Shown piece after piece: positions 34,999 through 46,522 of a DNA stretch of 64,000 nt. Source of the stretch: Haematobia irritans (lineage: Eukaryota; Arthropoda; Insecta; Diptera; Muscidae); the NCBI RefSeq assembly GCF_050003625.1, contig NC_134398.1, positions 72,593,635 to 72,657,634 of the forward strand. Direction: 5' to 3'. The translations under genes were made by a program, and so were the position numbers. Position 1 is the stretch's first letter; each line of letters starts with the position of its first letter. The notes beneath the pieces are model-generated. The model did no database searches, was not told the origin of the DNA, and worked only from the letters and a program-made list of their open reading frames with translations.

Positions 34999-36206
34999 AA
35001 GTATATACCACCATGAATCAAATATTACACAGAAAAAAATATCACCAAAATATTTCCAATTAAAAAGTTAATTGAAGTTGAAATTTTTTTCAATTAATAA
35101 ATTAATTGGTACAATTGAGTTTTTAATCAAGATAGAAACATTAAGTTAATTAAGTTAATGATTGAAAATTTTAAAATTTTTAATTAAAAAGTTAATTGAT
35201 ACAATAAACTTTTAATCAAATTTGGAAGACAAAGTCAGTTAAAAAAGTGATTAACATTTTTTTACATTTTTAATTAATTTTTTTTTCAAACAATCAATTG
35301 TTAATCCAAATAAAAATTCTAAGCCAATTCGAAAGGTAATTGGAAATAGTTACCGTTTTTTAATAAATAAATTAATTGAGTTTTGCAATCAACATCAATT
35401 AAATTTTTAATTGAATTAATTAAAAAATTAATTGAAATATGGTAATGAATTCAATTAATTTTTTAATCAAGATTTTTTTCTATGCCCAATTAAAACTGTG
35501 ATTGATACTATCATTTTCGTGATTGAAGACATTTCAATTAAAAAATTAATTGGATCAATTAATTTCGTGATTGAATCAGAAAAAAATTTTTTTGTGTGTA
35601 GGGTTTCCTTTGAAATTTCAGGGGGGTTTGAGCAGTTCAACCAGTACACGAAGATACATTTAAAGATTTTACCTATGAAGACTACATCAGATTCTGGATT
35701 TATAAGAACCATTTTTGTTTGACTTTTAGAGGAATCATTAACATCTCTTGTAAGTGGGCAAGAAAATTATAAAATAATGTCTTGATGTGAAATCTTAAAT
35801 CTGTAGATTTTCACCCGAGAAGTAAAATCTGGAAATTTTGCATTGAGTTTTAAGCAAATTCCATGATCTGTGCGCCTTCGAGGCATTACTAAATGGACCG
35901 ATAAAAACTTAATTCGATACACGTTTTTGTGAGCCTTAAATACCAGAACTTGACCTGCCTGCAGACAAAAGACGAGTTTGTGCAAAATTTCAGCACGATT
36001 GCTTCATTATTGAAGACTGTAGCGTGATTACAACAGACAGACAGACAGCCAGGCAGACAGACAGACGGACATGGTTATATCGTCTTAGAATTTCTCCCTG
36101 ATCAAGAACATATATACTTTATATAGTCGGAAATAGATATTTCGATGTGTTACAAACGGAATGACAAAGTTATTATACCCCCGTCACCATTCTATGGTAT
36201 TGGGTA
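34999..36206 (-). mobile_element. DINE-1-like element, family 3, interrupted by a MITE
   Basis: AGTATATACCACCATGAATC at the left continues after the MITE at 35601 with AAATTTCAGGGGGGTTTGA. Toward the right are ATGGACCGATAAAAACTTAA, a GACAGACAGACAGC run and the hairpin end TATACCCCCGTCACCATTCT with GGTATTGGGTAAC. Related to 27195-28650. Confidence 0.65.
35028..35598. mobile_element. TA-target MITE, AATTAATTGA family, full copy 1
   Basis: 571 bp between TA dinucleotides (35026-35027 and 35599-35600). Ends CACAGAAAAAAAT and ATTTTTTTGTGTG are inverted. The interior is made of many AATTAATTGA / TCAATTAATT words, so it can fold extensively. Nearly identical to 57597-58169. No ORF. Confidence 0.85.
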
Positions 36207-36214
36207 ACAAAATA

Positions 36215-37190
36215 CACGGATGAAAAAGACTGTTTTTCATATGTTTGGCTATAAACATTATATGTTTGGAACACAAATTTTTAAACACAATATTTTTGAG
36301 TGCAAGCATATAATGTTCATAAACTAGCATAACATGTTTGGGACATATATGTTAATATGTTAGAACATATTATGTTTGGGACATAAAATGTTTGTAAATA
36401 TAATATGCTTGGATGCAAACATATATTAAATTAGAAATAGCCTATAAACATATATGTGTTTAGTAGCTTGGAGCGCTATTTAACAGGGAGCGATATTGAA
36501 TTAAGTTGGTGGTTGTTGCTTGTTATTACAAAATTAACATTTTGTTTTTCCTTGGGCAGTTGATCAGCTACTTCTTTGATCCTTACAAACTGTGTGGTCC
36601 GGTGTTCGAATCCCCGTCCGGCAAAAGGTAAAATTAAAATAAAAAAAATCATAAAATTGAATAATTTCTTCGACAATGTTTGTATTACAGAAAAAGGATC
36701 TAAGAACTAAAAAATCTCGTGGAAGTGAGAAAGATGTGGGGGAATATACAATTAGGCAGAAACAAAATTTTGAGCATTCAGGTCGAAAACCTATGTTGTT
36801 AGCACCTATATTACCTGTTTATTTTCATAATTCATTATGATTGTAAATATATAAATAAATAAATAAATTTTGAGCACAATATTGTTTGGGAGAATTTTTT
36901 TTAAGCATATAATATTTTTGGGTGCAAAATGCTTCCAAACATATTATATGTTCACATAATAACATATTGTTTTTTGGAAGACAACATTATAGAATTTGGA
37001 TGCAAAAATACAAAATGTTTGGAACTTAGACTACCCAAACATATATTGTTTAGACCAATATGCTTTCAAACATATTATATATTGGAAGAGATCAAACATA
37101 TAAATGTTTGGGCAATACCCAAAAATGTATATGCTTGAAGCAAAATATGTTTGGGAGTATATGTTACAGAAACGATTTTTTGTGAGGGTG
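36215..37190. mobile_element. AACATATTATGTTTGG-type MITE, with an insertion
   Basis: Flanked by TA (36213-36214 and 37191-37192). Ends CACGGATGAAAAAGACTG and ATTTTTTGTGAGGGTG are loosely inverted. The interior is dense in ATATGTTTGG and CCAAACATAT words in alternating orientation, and 36470-36830 is an inserted piece of the tRNA-bearing composite MITE. Confidence 0.7.
36470..36830 (-). mobile_element. Partial copy of the tRNA-bearing composite MITE
   Basis: Read on the plus strand it shows a tRNA-like segment ending GGTGTTCGAATCCCCGTCCG, then TTTGTATTACAGAAAAAGGA and TCGTGGAAGTGAGAAAGATG. This is the reverse complement of 50880-51060. The other half of the element is missing. Confidence 0.65.
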
Positions 37191-37204
37191 TATATATTCA
37201 ATTT

Positions 37205-37830
37205 CAGATGAATTTGATTTTTTTTGTTACACCTCAGCTTATTGTTTAATCGTAAATTGCTAAGTATTCTTTTGTAAGTATTCTTTTCTAATGTAAAATC
37301 TTAATCTTTAATTTCAGAATAACCCCAGAACAATTTGGAAACATTTTTATTACTCCTCTGCTTATAATATAATAGTGAATTAGTAAGTTTTCTTTCACTT
37401 TCTTTTAACCAGAATATTAAGTTTTTTATTTCTTTTATAAGATTTTTGTTTGCAAACCAATTTAATGTTTTTATTTTATGTAAAAAATAAATATTTAATT
37501 TCAGAGTAACCCTAAATGAATTTGTACAAATTTTTATATTTCCCCTCAGCGTATAATTTAACAGAGATGTGGTATGTTTTCTATTAAAAATAAGTCAAAA
37601 TATTCAAACGGCGAGTTAAAATAAACTAACATACTGTCTTGTTACACCTGGCCATAATTTTTATTCACAAAAGCTGTATTAAGAACTTTTTTCATAAATT
37701 TTTATAATAAAGTACTTTTGTTTAACTTTTAATGTATGAAGATTCTCATAATAGCATAATGGTGTATTGTTTTTGTTGTTTGTAGAATTAAATTCTGAGA
37801 CAATTTACCGTTTGTTCATGTAATTTTTTT
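37205..37830 (-). repeat. Carrier repeat (copy B) with the ~200-bp tandem units
   Basis: Reverse-strand counterpart of 13626-15075: about two tandem units (CCCCTCAGCGTATAATTTAA, TTAATTTCAGAGTAACCC, TTCTTTTAACCAGAATATTA), then TTATTCACAAAAGCTGTATT with the single TTAA that serves as the empty site for the piggyBac-type MITE. Confidence 0.65.
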
Positions 37831-37879
37831 ATGCAATGTACAGCTCGCAGTTTATGGTCTTACGTCGGGTCAAAGAAAA

Positions 37880-38392
37880 TCACTAGTGCTTTTGAATAAA
37901 TCGGTTCAGATTTAGATATAGGTGACATATATATTTTTTACCGATCAGGTCATAATTGACATGTTTATCAACCGATCTTCCTCAAATTTCGTACATCAAA
38001 TATTTTTTAAGTCCCGTAAAACTTGCAAAATCGGTTTATATTTAGATAAAGCTCCCATTTATATTTTCAAATTTGGTTGAAAAATATGACCAAAAAGTTT
38101 GCACTTAAAAAATGAATTGAATTGCCAAAAAATATTCAATTAAAAATTTAATTGGTTCAACAACTTTTTTGATTTAAACAAAAATTAATTGTATCAATTA
38201 AGTTTTTAATTGGGAAAACTAATTTTTAATTGCCTTTGGTGATTGAAGCAATTATTTCTGTGATTGAAGACATTTCAAATAATTGAAGACAAGAATTATT
38301 TTTTTCTGTGAAGGGAGTAGAATTAATATTATAACTATGTATGCCAAATTTGGTTGAAATCGGTTAAGATTTAAATATAGCTCCCATAACCG
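37880..38392 (+). repeat. DINE-like fragment, family 2, split by a MITE
   Basis: AAATCGGTTCAGATTTAGAT and AGCTCCCATTTATATT before 38104, and GGGAGTAGAATTAATATTAT with TTTAAATATAGCTCCCATA after 38318, match the tandem units of 33349-34540. Confidence 0.6.
38104..38316. mobile_element. TA-target MITE, AATTAATTGA family, short copy
   Basis: GCACTTAAAAAATGAATTG at the left, TTATTTTTTTCTGTG at the right, internal TTTAATTGG words. It interrupts the DINE-like fragment. Confidence 0.55.
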
Positions 38393-38394
38393 CA

Positions 38395-38595
38395 CTGCTC
38401 AAAACATTTGCAACCACTTCGTCTGTTGAAGATATGTTAAACCGTAATTATAATGCAAATAAAATAAATAAAGCCAAAGCTTTAATTCCGTGTTGTTGCT
38501 TATTATGTCAGTTTTAAAGATTTAAGGGAATAGCTAAGGTAACGACAACAAATTTTTGATAATTTATAAGAGTTTCAAAACATTTTCAACTAATA
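38395..38595 (-). repeat. Element end shared with 9605-9862
   Basis: The reverse complement ends GCAAATGTTTTGAGCAGTGC. Shared inner blocks include TTCCCTTAAATCTTTAAAA. Confidence 0.5.
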
Positions 38596-38598
38596 CTA

Positions 38599-38895
38599 CA
38601 CACAAAAAATTATCACTAACATTTTTTCAATTAAACACTTAATTGAATTTGAAACGGATTCAATTAATATGTTAATTGATTCAATTAATTATTTAATCAA
38701 ATCCGAATAAAACCCAATTAAAAAAATGATTGATATTTGTTACGTTTCCAATTAAAATATTAATTGATTCAATCAATTTGTTAATCAATTCGGAAATAAT
38801 TTTCAATTACAAACGTGATTGAAATTTTTTCCGTTTCCAATTACACATGTGATTGATCCAATCACTTTTGTGATTAAAATTGAATAATTTTGAGC
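38599..38895. mobile_element. TA-target MITE, AATTAATTGA family, right end lost
   Basis: Starts after TA with CACACAAAAAATTATCAC. Internal AATTGATTCAATTAAT words. The right terminus is not visible. Confidence 0.6.
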
Positions 38896-40535
<1,640 letters not shown>

Positions 40536-40875
40536 TTTTGATTGAAATTTATAGCCAATTTCAATTAATTAATTATTGAATGAATCAAATAGTTGATTGA
40601 TTTTTGTCGCGAAATTAATTAAAATTTTAATTGATTCAATTAAAACTGTGATTGAATTTTATGTTAAAAATCAATCACGTTTTTAATTGATTCAATCACA
40701 CAATTAATTGATTCCGTGACAAAAGTCAATTAAATTTTTAATTGAAAATCGTGTTGGTTTTCAATCAAAATGGGTGATTGATACTATCATTTTCGTGATT
40801 GAAGACATTTCAATTAAAAAAATGATTGAATCCGCGATTTTCGTGATTGAAATCAAAAAAAAAATTTTTTGTGTG
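40536..40875. mobile_element. TA-target MITE, AATTAATTGA family, left end lost
   Basis: The right end AAATTTTTTGTGTG is followed by TA (40876-40877). Interior typical of the family (GTGATTGATACTATCATTTT). Confidence 0.65.
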
Positions 40876-40897
40876 TAGTAATATAAAAAGGGTCCCA

Positions 40898-41061
40898 CAC
40901 CCTCAAAAAAATCGCTTCTCTAACATATGTTCCAAACATATTTTGCAGGAAGCACATATATTATTGGATACTGCCGAAACATTAATATGTTTGTTTTATG
41001 TGAACATATTATATGTTTGGAAGCATTTTGAGCCCAAAAATATTATATGCTTGGAAGATTT
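40898..41061. mobile_element. AACATATTATGTTTGG-type MITE, one end
   Basis: Begins CACCCTCAAAAAAATCGC, the same end as at 37190 in reverse. It has several ATATGTTTGG words and is cut where the composite MITE begins. Confidence 0.6.
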
Positions 41062-41135
41062 TTCCCCAAAGAAGATTGTGATAATTTTCACTTCCACGAA
41101 TTTTTTTTTAGTTCTTGGTACGTTTTTCTGTAATA
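41062..41135 (+). mobile_element. Composite tRNA-bearing MITE, copy 2, first segment
   Basis: Matches 50885-50930 of the other copy (CACTTCCACGA, TAGTTCTTGG, TTTTTCTGTAATA). The element continues at 42070 after the DD41D insertion and at 48544 after the gypsy element. Confidence 0.7.
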
Positions 41136-42069
41136 AACGGTGATTTGTTAAGAGCTTGATAACTTTTTTTTAAAAAAAAACGCCTAAAATTTGCAAAATC
41201 TCATCGGTTCTTTATTTGAAACGTTAGATTGGTCCATGACATTTACTTTTTGAAGATAATTTCATTTAAATGTTGACCGCGGCTGCGTCTAAGGTGGTCC
41301 ATTCGGAAAGTCCAATTTTGGGCAACTTTTTCGAGCATTTCGGCCGGAATAGCCCGAATTTCTTCGGAAATGTTGTCTTCCAAAGCTGGAATAGTTGCTG
41401 GCTTATTTCTGTAGACTTTAGACTTGACGTAGCCCCACAAAAAATAGTCTAAAGGCGTCAAATCGCATGATCTTGGTGGCCAACTTACCGGTCCATTTCT
41501 TGAGATGAATTGTTCTCCGAAGTTTTCCCTCAAAATGGCCATAGAATCGCGAGCTGTGTGGCATGTAGCGCCATCTTGTTGAAACCACATGTCAACCAAG
41601 TTCAGTTCTTCCATTTTTGGCAACAAAAAGTTTGTTAGCATCGAACGATAGCGATCGCCATTCACCGTAACGTTGCGTCCAACAGCATCTTTGAAAAAAT
41701 ACGGTCCAATGATTCCACCAGCGTACAAACCACACCAAACAGTGCATTTTTCGGGATGCATGGGCAGTTCTTGAACGGCTTCTGGTTGCTCTTCACTCCA
41801 AATGCGGCAATTTTGCTTATTTACGTAGCCATTCAACCAGAAATGAGCCTCATCGCTGAACAAAATTTGTCGATAAAAAAGCGGATTTTCTGCCAACTTT
41901 TCTAGGTAATAAAATTCAATGATTTGCAAGCGTTGCTCGTTAGTAAGTCTATTCATGATGAAATGTCAAAGCATACTGAGCATCTTTCTCTTTGACACCA
42001 TGTCTGAAATCCCACGTGATCTGTCAAATACTAATGCATGAAAATCCTAACCTCAAAAGAATCACCCTT
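41136..42069 (-). mobile_element. DD41D mariner-type element, internally deleted
   Basis: Flanked by TA (41134-41135 and 42070-42071). Inverted ends AACGGTGATTTGTTAAGAG and CTCAAAAGAATCACCCTT match imperfectly. In the other copy of the host repeat (50927-50945) the same text runs through with a single TA, so both ends and the target duplication are confirmed within the window. Confidence 0.85.
41243..41956 (-). CDS. DD41D transposase lacking most of its DNA-binding domain
   Basis: A 237-residue open frame for a cut-and-paste transposase, where about 350 residues are expected. The catalytic domain is whole: first Asp in ILFSDEAHFWLNGYVNKQN, second in WFQQDGATCH, third in LTPLDYFLWGY. The spacing between the second and third is 41 residues, hence DD41D (rosa-like group of the Tc1/mariner superfamily). 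The first 17 residues (MNRLTNEQRLQIIEFYY) are the start of the helix-turn-helix, and they run straight into LEKLAENPLFYRQ, so roughly 110-130 residues are deleted in frame. It should not bind its ends by itself. The open frame and clean ends point to a fairly recent insertion. Confidence 0.85.
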   Translation of the reverse strand: MNRLTNEQRLQIIEFYYLEKLAENPLFYRQILFSDEAHFWLNGYVNKQNCRIWSEEQPEAVQELPMHPEKCTVWCGLYAGGIIGPYFFKDAVGRNVTVNGDRYRSMLTNFLLPKMEELNLVDMWFQQDGATCHTARDSMAILRENFGEQFISRNGPVSWPPRSCDLTPLDYFLWGYVKSKVYRNKPATIPALEDNISEEIRAIPAEMLEKVAQNWTFRMDHLRRSRGQHLNEIIFKK

Positions 42070-42071
42070 TA

Positions 42072-42308
42072 CAAATAATGTTGAAGATATTATTCAATTT
42101 TATACATTTTTTAAATTTTACCTTTCGCCTGGACGGAGAATCGAACCGAGGACCATACAGTTTGTAAGCTAACACACTATCCACTGGGCTACGTAGCTGT
42201 TATAGTCAACAGTAGAAAATTATCGTTATACGTTACATTTATATAGCATAGTTTGCAGCGCCTGCAAGTTTGCATGGGCTTGCAAACATAATATTATTTA
42301 ACACCAAT
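42072..42308 (+). mobile_element. Composite tRNA-bearing MITE, copy 2, second segment
   Basis: Matches 50940-51130. Contains the minus-strand tRNA-like module. Ends at the ATAC target of the gypsy element. Confidence 0.75.
42120..42199 (-). repeat. tRNA-like module (minus strand) in composite MITE
   Basis: The minus strand reads GTAGCCCAGTGGATAGTG (A-box-like) and GGTTCGATTCTCC (B-box-like), about 40 nt apart. The acceptor and anticodon stems pair poorly, so this is a tRNA-derived module and not a working tRNA gene. Confidence 0.7.
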
Positions 42309-42312
42309 ATAC
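42309..42312. repeat. Target-site duplication ATAC (left)
   Basis: ATAC precedes the left LTR and recurs at 48540-48543. Confidence 0.9.
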
Positions 42313-42920
42313 TGTTACGTTTTTATATTTAGGCGTTTTTAATTACCCGACAATTAAAACACAGTTCTTTTAAATAACGACAATCTACAATTTATTTACT
42401 ATGACTTCACACTTTACAATTCGTTCACACTGAAGTTATTCGTTTGACGCTTTAATTAAGACTGACCCGTTAGCAGCATGCGAGCGCTTTTATATATGAC
42501 GGTGTGGCAATACGAGAACATTCTGGTAGCACTACAATATTCTGGCAACGCCAGAACATTCTTAGACAATGCTAGAAGGATCTACGACCATTAAGATGTT
42601 CATCTGGTGGCTGCCAAACACATACACACTCACATAGATATATGCTCGCATTACTACAACAACAACAATAATGACAATAGACAATGAGATGAAATGAGAA
42701 TGCAGAATAACAAAGCAAAGGGGTTGCTATTCTATGAGAGAGTAAGAACTAACATTTTGGTAAGCAAACAAAAGAACATAAACGAAATTCAGGAAAATAC
42801 TAAAAATGAATAGATGATTCCAACAAGTGATAGCGAAATTTTATCGCCACAATTTGAAATGTTAAATTAACGGAAACTAATTTAAATAAACTTATATCTA
42901 TAATTATTAAATTCGTAACA
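42313..42920 (-). repeat. 3' LTR (608 bp)
   Basis: Begins TGTTACG and ends CGTAACA as read on the plus strand. Same as 47932-48539. Confidence 0.95.
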
Positions 42921-42933
42921 CTGCCTCCCGCTT
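42921..42933 (-). other. Polypurine tract
   Basis: AAGCGGGAGGCAG on the minus strand directly before the 3' LTR. The pol stop codon (42932-42934) overlaps its first bases. Confidence 0.8.
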
Positions 42934-45900
42934 AAGCCTGTTCGTCCCGAACAGGCACAGAACCTGTTCCGTAAGGAGCCAATCGTTCCAGATGTACAAC
43001 TTTCATCTTTGATCTAGGGCTGTCGTCCTTCTGAATCCGGTATACAACATCATTGATCTTCTTGATGACTTTGTATGGGCCTTCCCACTGTGTTTGCAGT
43101 TTAGGACACAATCCTTTCTTTCGTTGCGGGTTAAATAGCAGAACCAATTCTTCTTCTTGGAAGCCCTCTGTATTTACAGCACGATCGTATCTCGCCTTCA
43201 TTCTGTTGCTGACCATTTTTATTTTGTTGCGCACTGATTCGTGAACTTCACCGAAAGTGTTTGGGATGTCGTTTCTGTTTTCTTCCATGGCGAGCTCATT
43301 AGGTTTAGCGCCGAATATCAGATCGCCAGGCAACTTCAATTCAGTTCCGAATAGAACATTGGCCGGTGTTCGAGAGGTGGAATCATGAATGGCAGATCTA
43401 TACGACAGCAAAAACTTTGGTATATGCTCGTCCCAGTCCCTCTGGCCGTTGTCCACTACTTTTCGAAGATGTTCCTCCAGAGTGCGATTAAACCTTTCTA
43501 CCATGCCATCGGATTGTGGATGTAATGGCGTAGTCCTCGTTTTCTTGATACCAAGGGATTCACACATCTCTTTGAATATGGCCGATTCAAAATTTCTTCC
43601 CTGGTCTGAGTGAATCTCGGACGGCACACCGTAGCGACATATCCAGTTTTTGTTGACCACATCCACAATCGTTTTTGCCTCTTGGTTTGGAATTGCATAC
43701 ACCTCCGGCCATTTGCTGAAGTAATCCATGACCACAAGGACATAACGGTTTCCAGAATCACTTACTGGGAAAGGGCCTGCCACGTCCATTGCTATTCTTT
43801 CAAACGGGGCTCCTGGTCTATATTCTTGCATAGGACCTCGACTTTTCCTTGTTGGACCTTTCGCCTTCATGCACTTCTCGCAATTGGCTACCCATTCAGC
43901 AATTGATTTCTGGCATCCAACCCAGTAGAATCGTTGCTTCACTTTCTCGGCGGTTTTGGTTATTCCCAGATGACCTCCACTGGGACCATTATGGAACTCC
44001 GCCAAAACGTCTCTTATTTTGGAATCCGGTACGATGATCAAATTTCGGCTGCTCTTGCCATCTTCGCTTTCCCATTTACGTTGCAGGGATCCATTGACTA
44101 GAACTAAACTATCCCATTGAGCCCAGTATGATTTCATAAGTGGACTTTCGGCTGCGATGTCTTTCTTACTGGGCTTCTTGTTCTCTTCCTTTGCCGAAAT
44201 AATTTTGTTCAAAATGGGATCTTTACGCTGTTCTGTTGGCCAGTCCACCCCAGATTCGATGTGTAACAGCCGAATATCAACAATCTCCTCCTTATGTTCA
44301 GCTTTCGAGCAGTGCTTGCATTCTATACTGCAAGGTCGACGTGACAAAGCGTCAGCGTTACCGTGTTTTCCACCTTTTCTATGCTCGATACTGAAATCAT
44401 AGCTTTGGAGCCTCTCGATCCAACGTGCCAGTTGAGCTTCCGGATTCTTGAATTGGAGCAACCATCGTAGAGCTGAGTGATCAGTCCTGAGCAAGAAGTG
44501 TTGTCCATACAAATATTTATGATAATGTTTTACACCCTCTATGACGGCTAGCAGCTCTCGTCGCGTTACACAGTAGTTCTTTTCGGGCTTGGACAACGTT
44601 CGGCTGAAATATCCGATGACCTTCTCCTTGCCGTCTATCTGTTGGGATAGCACACCTCCAATACCATGCGCGCTAGCATCTGTATCCAAAACAAATTTTT
44701 CGCCCGGAATAGGATACGCTAGAACAGGAGCTGAACATAAAAGTTCTTTTAAATGTTGGAATGAATCCTCCTGTTCGTCGCTCCACTGGAACTTCTGACC
44801 TTTTTGCGTCAATTTATGGAGACTAGCGGCGATGCTGGCGAAGTTTGGGACGAATCGTCGGTAATATGTACATAACCCAATGAAACTTCTTAATTCGTGG
44901 AGATTTCGGGGTCGTGGCCAATCTCTGACAGCTTGGATTTTGTCTTCATCGGTGGATATGCCCTCTGCAGTCACATGATGACCCAGGTATTTAACTTCCC
45001 GCTGGAAAAAGGAGCATTTCTTTGCGTTAAGGCGTAGACCAGCGGCTGACAATTGCTGGATAACGTCTTTCAAGTTCTTAAGGTGCTCGTCAAATGTTTT
45101 GCCCATCACTATGATGTCGTCCAAGTATATCAAGCACGACTTCCAGTGCAACCCCTTCAGTACCCGCTCCATCAATCTTTCGAAGGTAGCCGGAGCGTTG
45201 CAGAGCCCGAACGGCATTACATTGAATTGCCAGAGACCGCCATTAACGCCAAAAGCCGTCTTTTCCTTGTCTTTCTCGGCGATCTCTACTTGCCAATATC
45301 CACTCTGCAAATCAAGCGTAGAAAACCATGTTGTTCCGGCTAGTGTGTCCAACGTGTCATCAATGCGTGGAAGCGGATAACTGTCCTTTTTGGTGACATC
45401 ATTCAGTTTTCTGTAGTCCACGCAGAATCGGGTACTTCCATCTTTCTTTTTGACCAGCACAACTGGGGAACACCAAGGACTTGATGATGGCTCGATCACT
45501 CCACTCTCCGCCATTTCCTTTATGAGCTTTTGAACTTCGTCTCTTTTTGCCAGGGGAACACTTCGTGGTGCCTGTTTTATGGGCCTTTCTTCTGCGGTTT
45601 TAATTTCATGTTTCACTACAGATGTTCTTCCTTGATTTCCCTTTTCAGAAGCAAAAGCAGAGGCGTTTTTCCACAACAATTGCTTGGCTTTATTTCTCTC
45701 TGACGGCGATAGATGACGTTTCCAAGCCTCGAAATACCCTTCTACGTGTTTTCTCACTGCTCCATGTGTCTTTGATGAGTTGCCTTCCAAATTGACTATT
45801 GCCTCGGCTGGTGTACATTTTCCAATATCAGAAAATTTTACAATTTGCTCATGATTGTCAGACAAGTTCAAGACACGAACTGGTATTAGTCTCTCTTCGT

Positions 45901-46522
45901 TCGTTGTTACCAGGGCATTTGCTATCAAGATGTTGTTGCTTTTGTTTTCTGCTGGTTCAACAACCCACAATTGGCCGACTTCACAATCTCCATTCATAGA
46001 AACCCATATAATTGCTTCGGCATTCGGTGGTATAGACTCTGACTGGCTCGTTGTCAAACGTCTGACAGGTGTATTCTCGTCGTATCCCACGTTTACCGTT
46101 ATTTCGGCATCGCACCATGTCATTACACGACGCTTCATATCCAGATTGAGGCCAAAAGAAATCATGGAATCTGCTCCAATTATAACTTCGTCTACTATAT
46201 CGGCCACAATGAAATCATAAGTAACGGATTTGTTAGCAATAGTTAATTTTACGGCGACCTTTCCATATACGGTTGCGGGTTCCCCTGTAGCCGTGCGTAG
46301 CTTGACTCCAATCAGTGGTGTAACTTTTCCTTTTACTAAATCAGATCTAATGATAGACTTTGATGCACCAGTATCCAACGTCAAAGTACGCTTGTCGCCA
46401 TTAATAACACCCGCAATAGTTAAATTGTTATTTTTCTGTTGAACTATTGCTATGGAGATGGTGGGGCCATCGTCTGTGGGAGCCAGCTCTTGCCCCGCTG
46501 AACTAGCTCGATTTAGTTTAAA
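42932..46522 (-). CDS. Gypsy Pol: protease, RT, RNase H, integrase
   Basis: Polyprotein reached by -1 frameshifting from gag. The open frame starts around 46522. Counting from the TTG codon at 46384: protease DTGAS at residues 4-8; RT from ~270, with FSTLDLQSGYWQ, MPFGLCNAPATF and the active-site YLDD at ~416; RNase H from ~565 (VLDTDASAHGIGG) through LRTDHSALRWL; integrase zinc finger HNGPSGGHLGI ... CEKC at ~798-838; integrase core MDVAGPF (~868), HSDQGRNF (~923) and MVERFN (~961); GPY-type end WEGPYKVIKK at ~1105. No internal stop. The absence of an envelope gene suggests spread inside the cell lineage only. Confidence 0.95.
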   Translation of the reverse strand, partial: FKLNRASSAGQELAPTDDGPTISIAIVQQKNNNLTIAGVINGDKRTLTLDTGASKSIIRSDLVKGKVTPLIGVKLRTATGEPATVYGKVAVKLTIANKSVTYDFIVADIVDEVIIGADSMISFGLNLDMKRRVMTWCDAEITVNVGYDENTPVRRLTTSQSESIPPNAEAIIWVSMNGDCEVGQLWVVEPAENKSNNILIANALVTTNEERLIPVRVLNLSDNHEQIVKFSDIGKCTPAEAIVNLEGNSSKTHGAVRKHVEGYFEAWKRHLSPSERNKAKQLLWKNASAFASEKGNQGRTSVVKHEIKTAEERPIKQAPRSVPLAKRDEVQKLIKEMAESGVIEPSSSPWCSPVVLVKKKDGSTRFCVDYRKLNDVTKKDSYPLPRIDDTLDTLAGTTWFSTLDLQSGYWQVEIAEKDKEKTAFGVNGGLWQFNVMPFGLCNAPATFERLMERVLKGLHWKSCLIYLDDIIVMGKTFDEHLKNLKDVIQQLSAAGLRLNAKKCSFFQREVKYLGHHVTAEGISTDEDKIQAVRDWPRPRNLHELRSFIGLCTYYRRFVPNFASIAASLHKLTQKGQKFQWSDEQEDSFQHLKELLCSAPVLAYPIPGEKFVLDTDASAHGIGGVLSQQIDGKEKVIGYFSRTLSKPEKNYCVTRRELLAVIEGVKHYHKYLYGQHFLLRTDHSALRWLLQFKNPEAQLARWIERLQSYDFSIEHRKGGKHGNADALSRRPCSIECKHCSKAEHKEEIVDIRLLHIESGVDWPTEQRKDPILNKIISAKEENKKPSKKDIAAESPLMKSYWAQWDSLVLVNGSLQRKWESEDGKSSRNLIIVPDSKIRDVLAEFHNGPSGGHLGITKTAEKVKQRFYWVGCQKSIAEWVANCEKCMKAKGPTRKSRGPMQEYRPGAPFERIAMDVAGPFPVSDSGNRYVLVVMDYFSKWPEVYAIPNQEAKTIVDVVNKNWICRYGVPSEIHSDQGRNFESAIFKEMCESLGIKKTRTTPLHPQSDGMVERFNRTLEEHLRKVVDNGQRDWDEHIPKFLLSYRSAIHDSTSRTPANVLFGTELKLPGDLIFGAKPNELAMEENRNDIPNTFGEVHESVRNKIKMVSNRMKARYDRAVNTEGFQEEELVLLFNPQRKKGLCPKLQTQWEGPYKVIKKINDVVYRIQKDDSPRSKMKVVHLERLAPYGTGSVPVRDEQA

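Noticed and set aside
43053..46442. Many plus-strand ORFs of 60-121 residues
   Set aside because: Antisense shadows of the gypsy pol gene.
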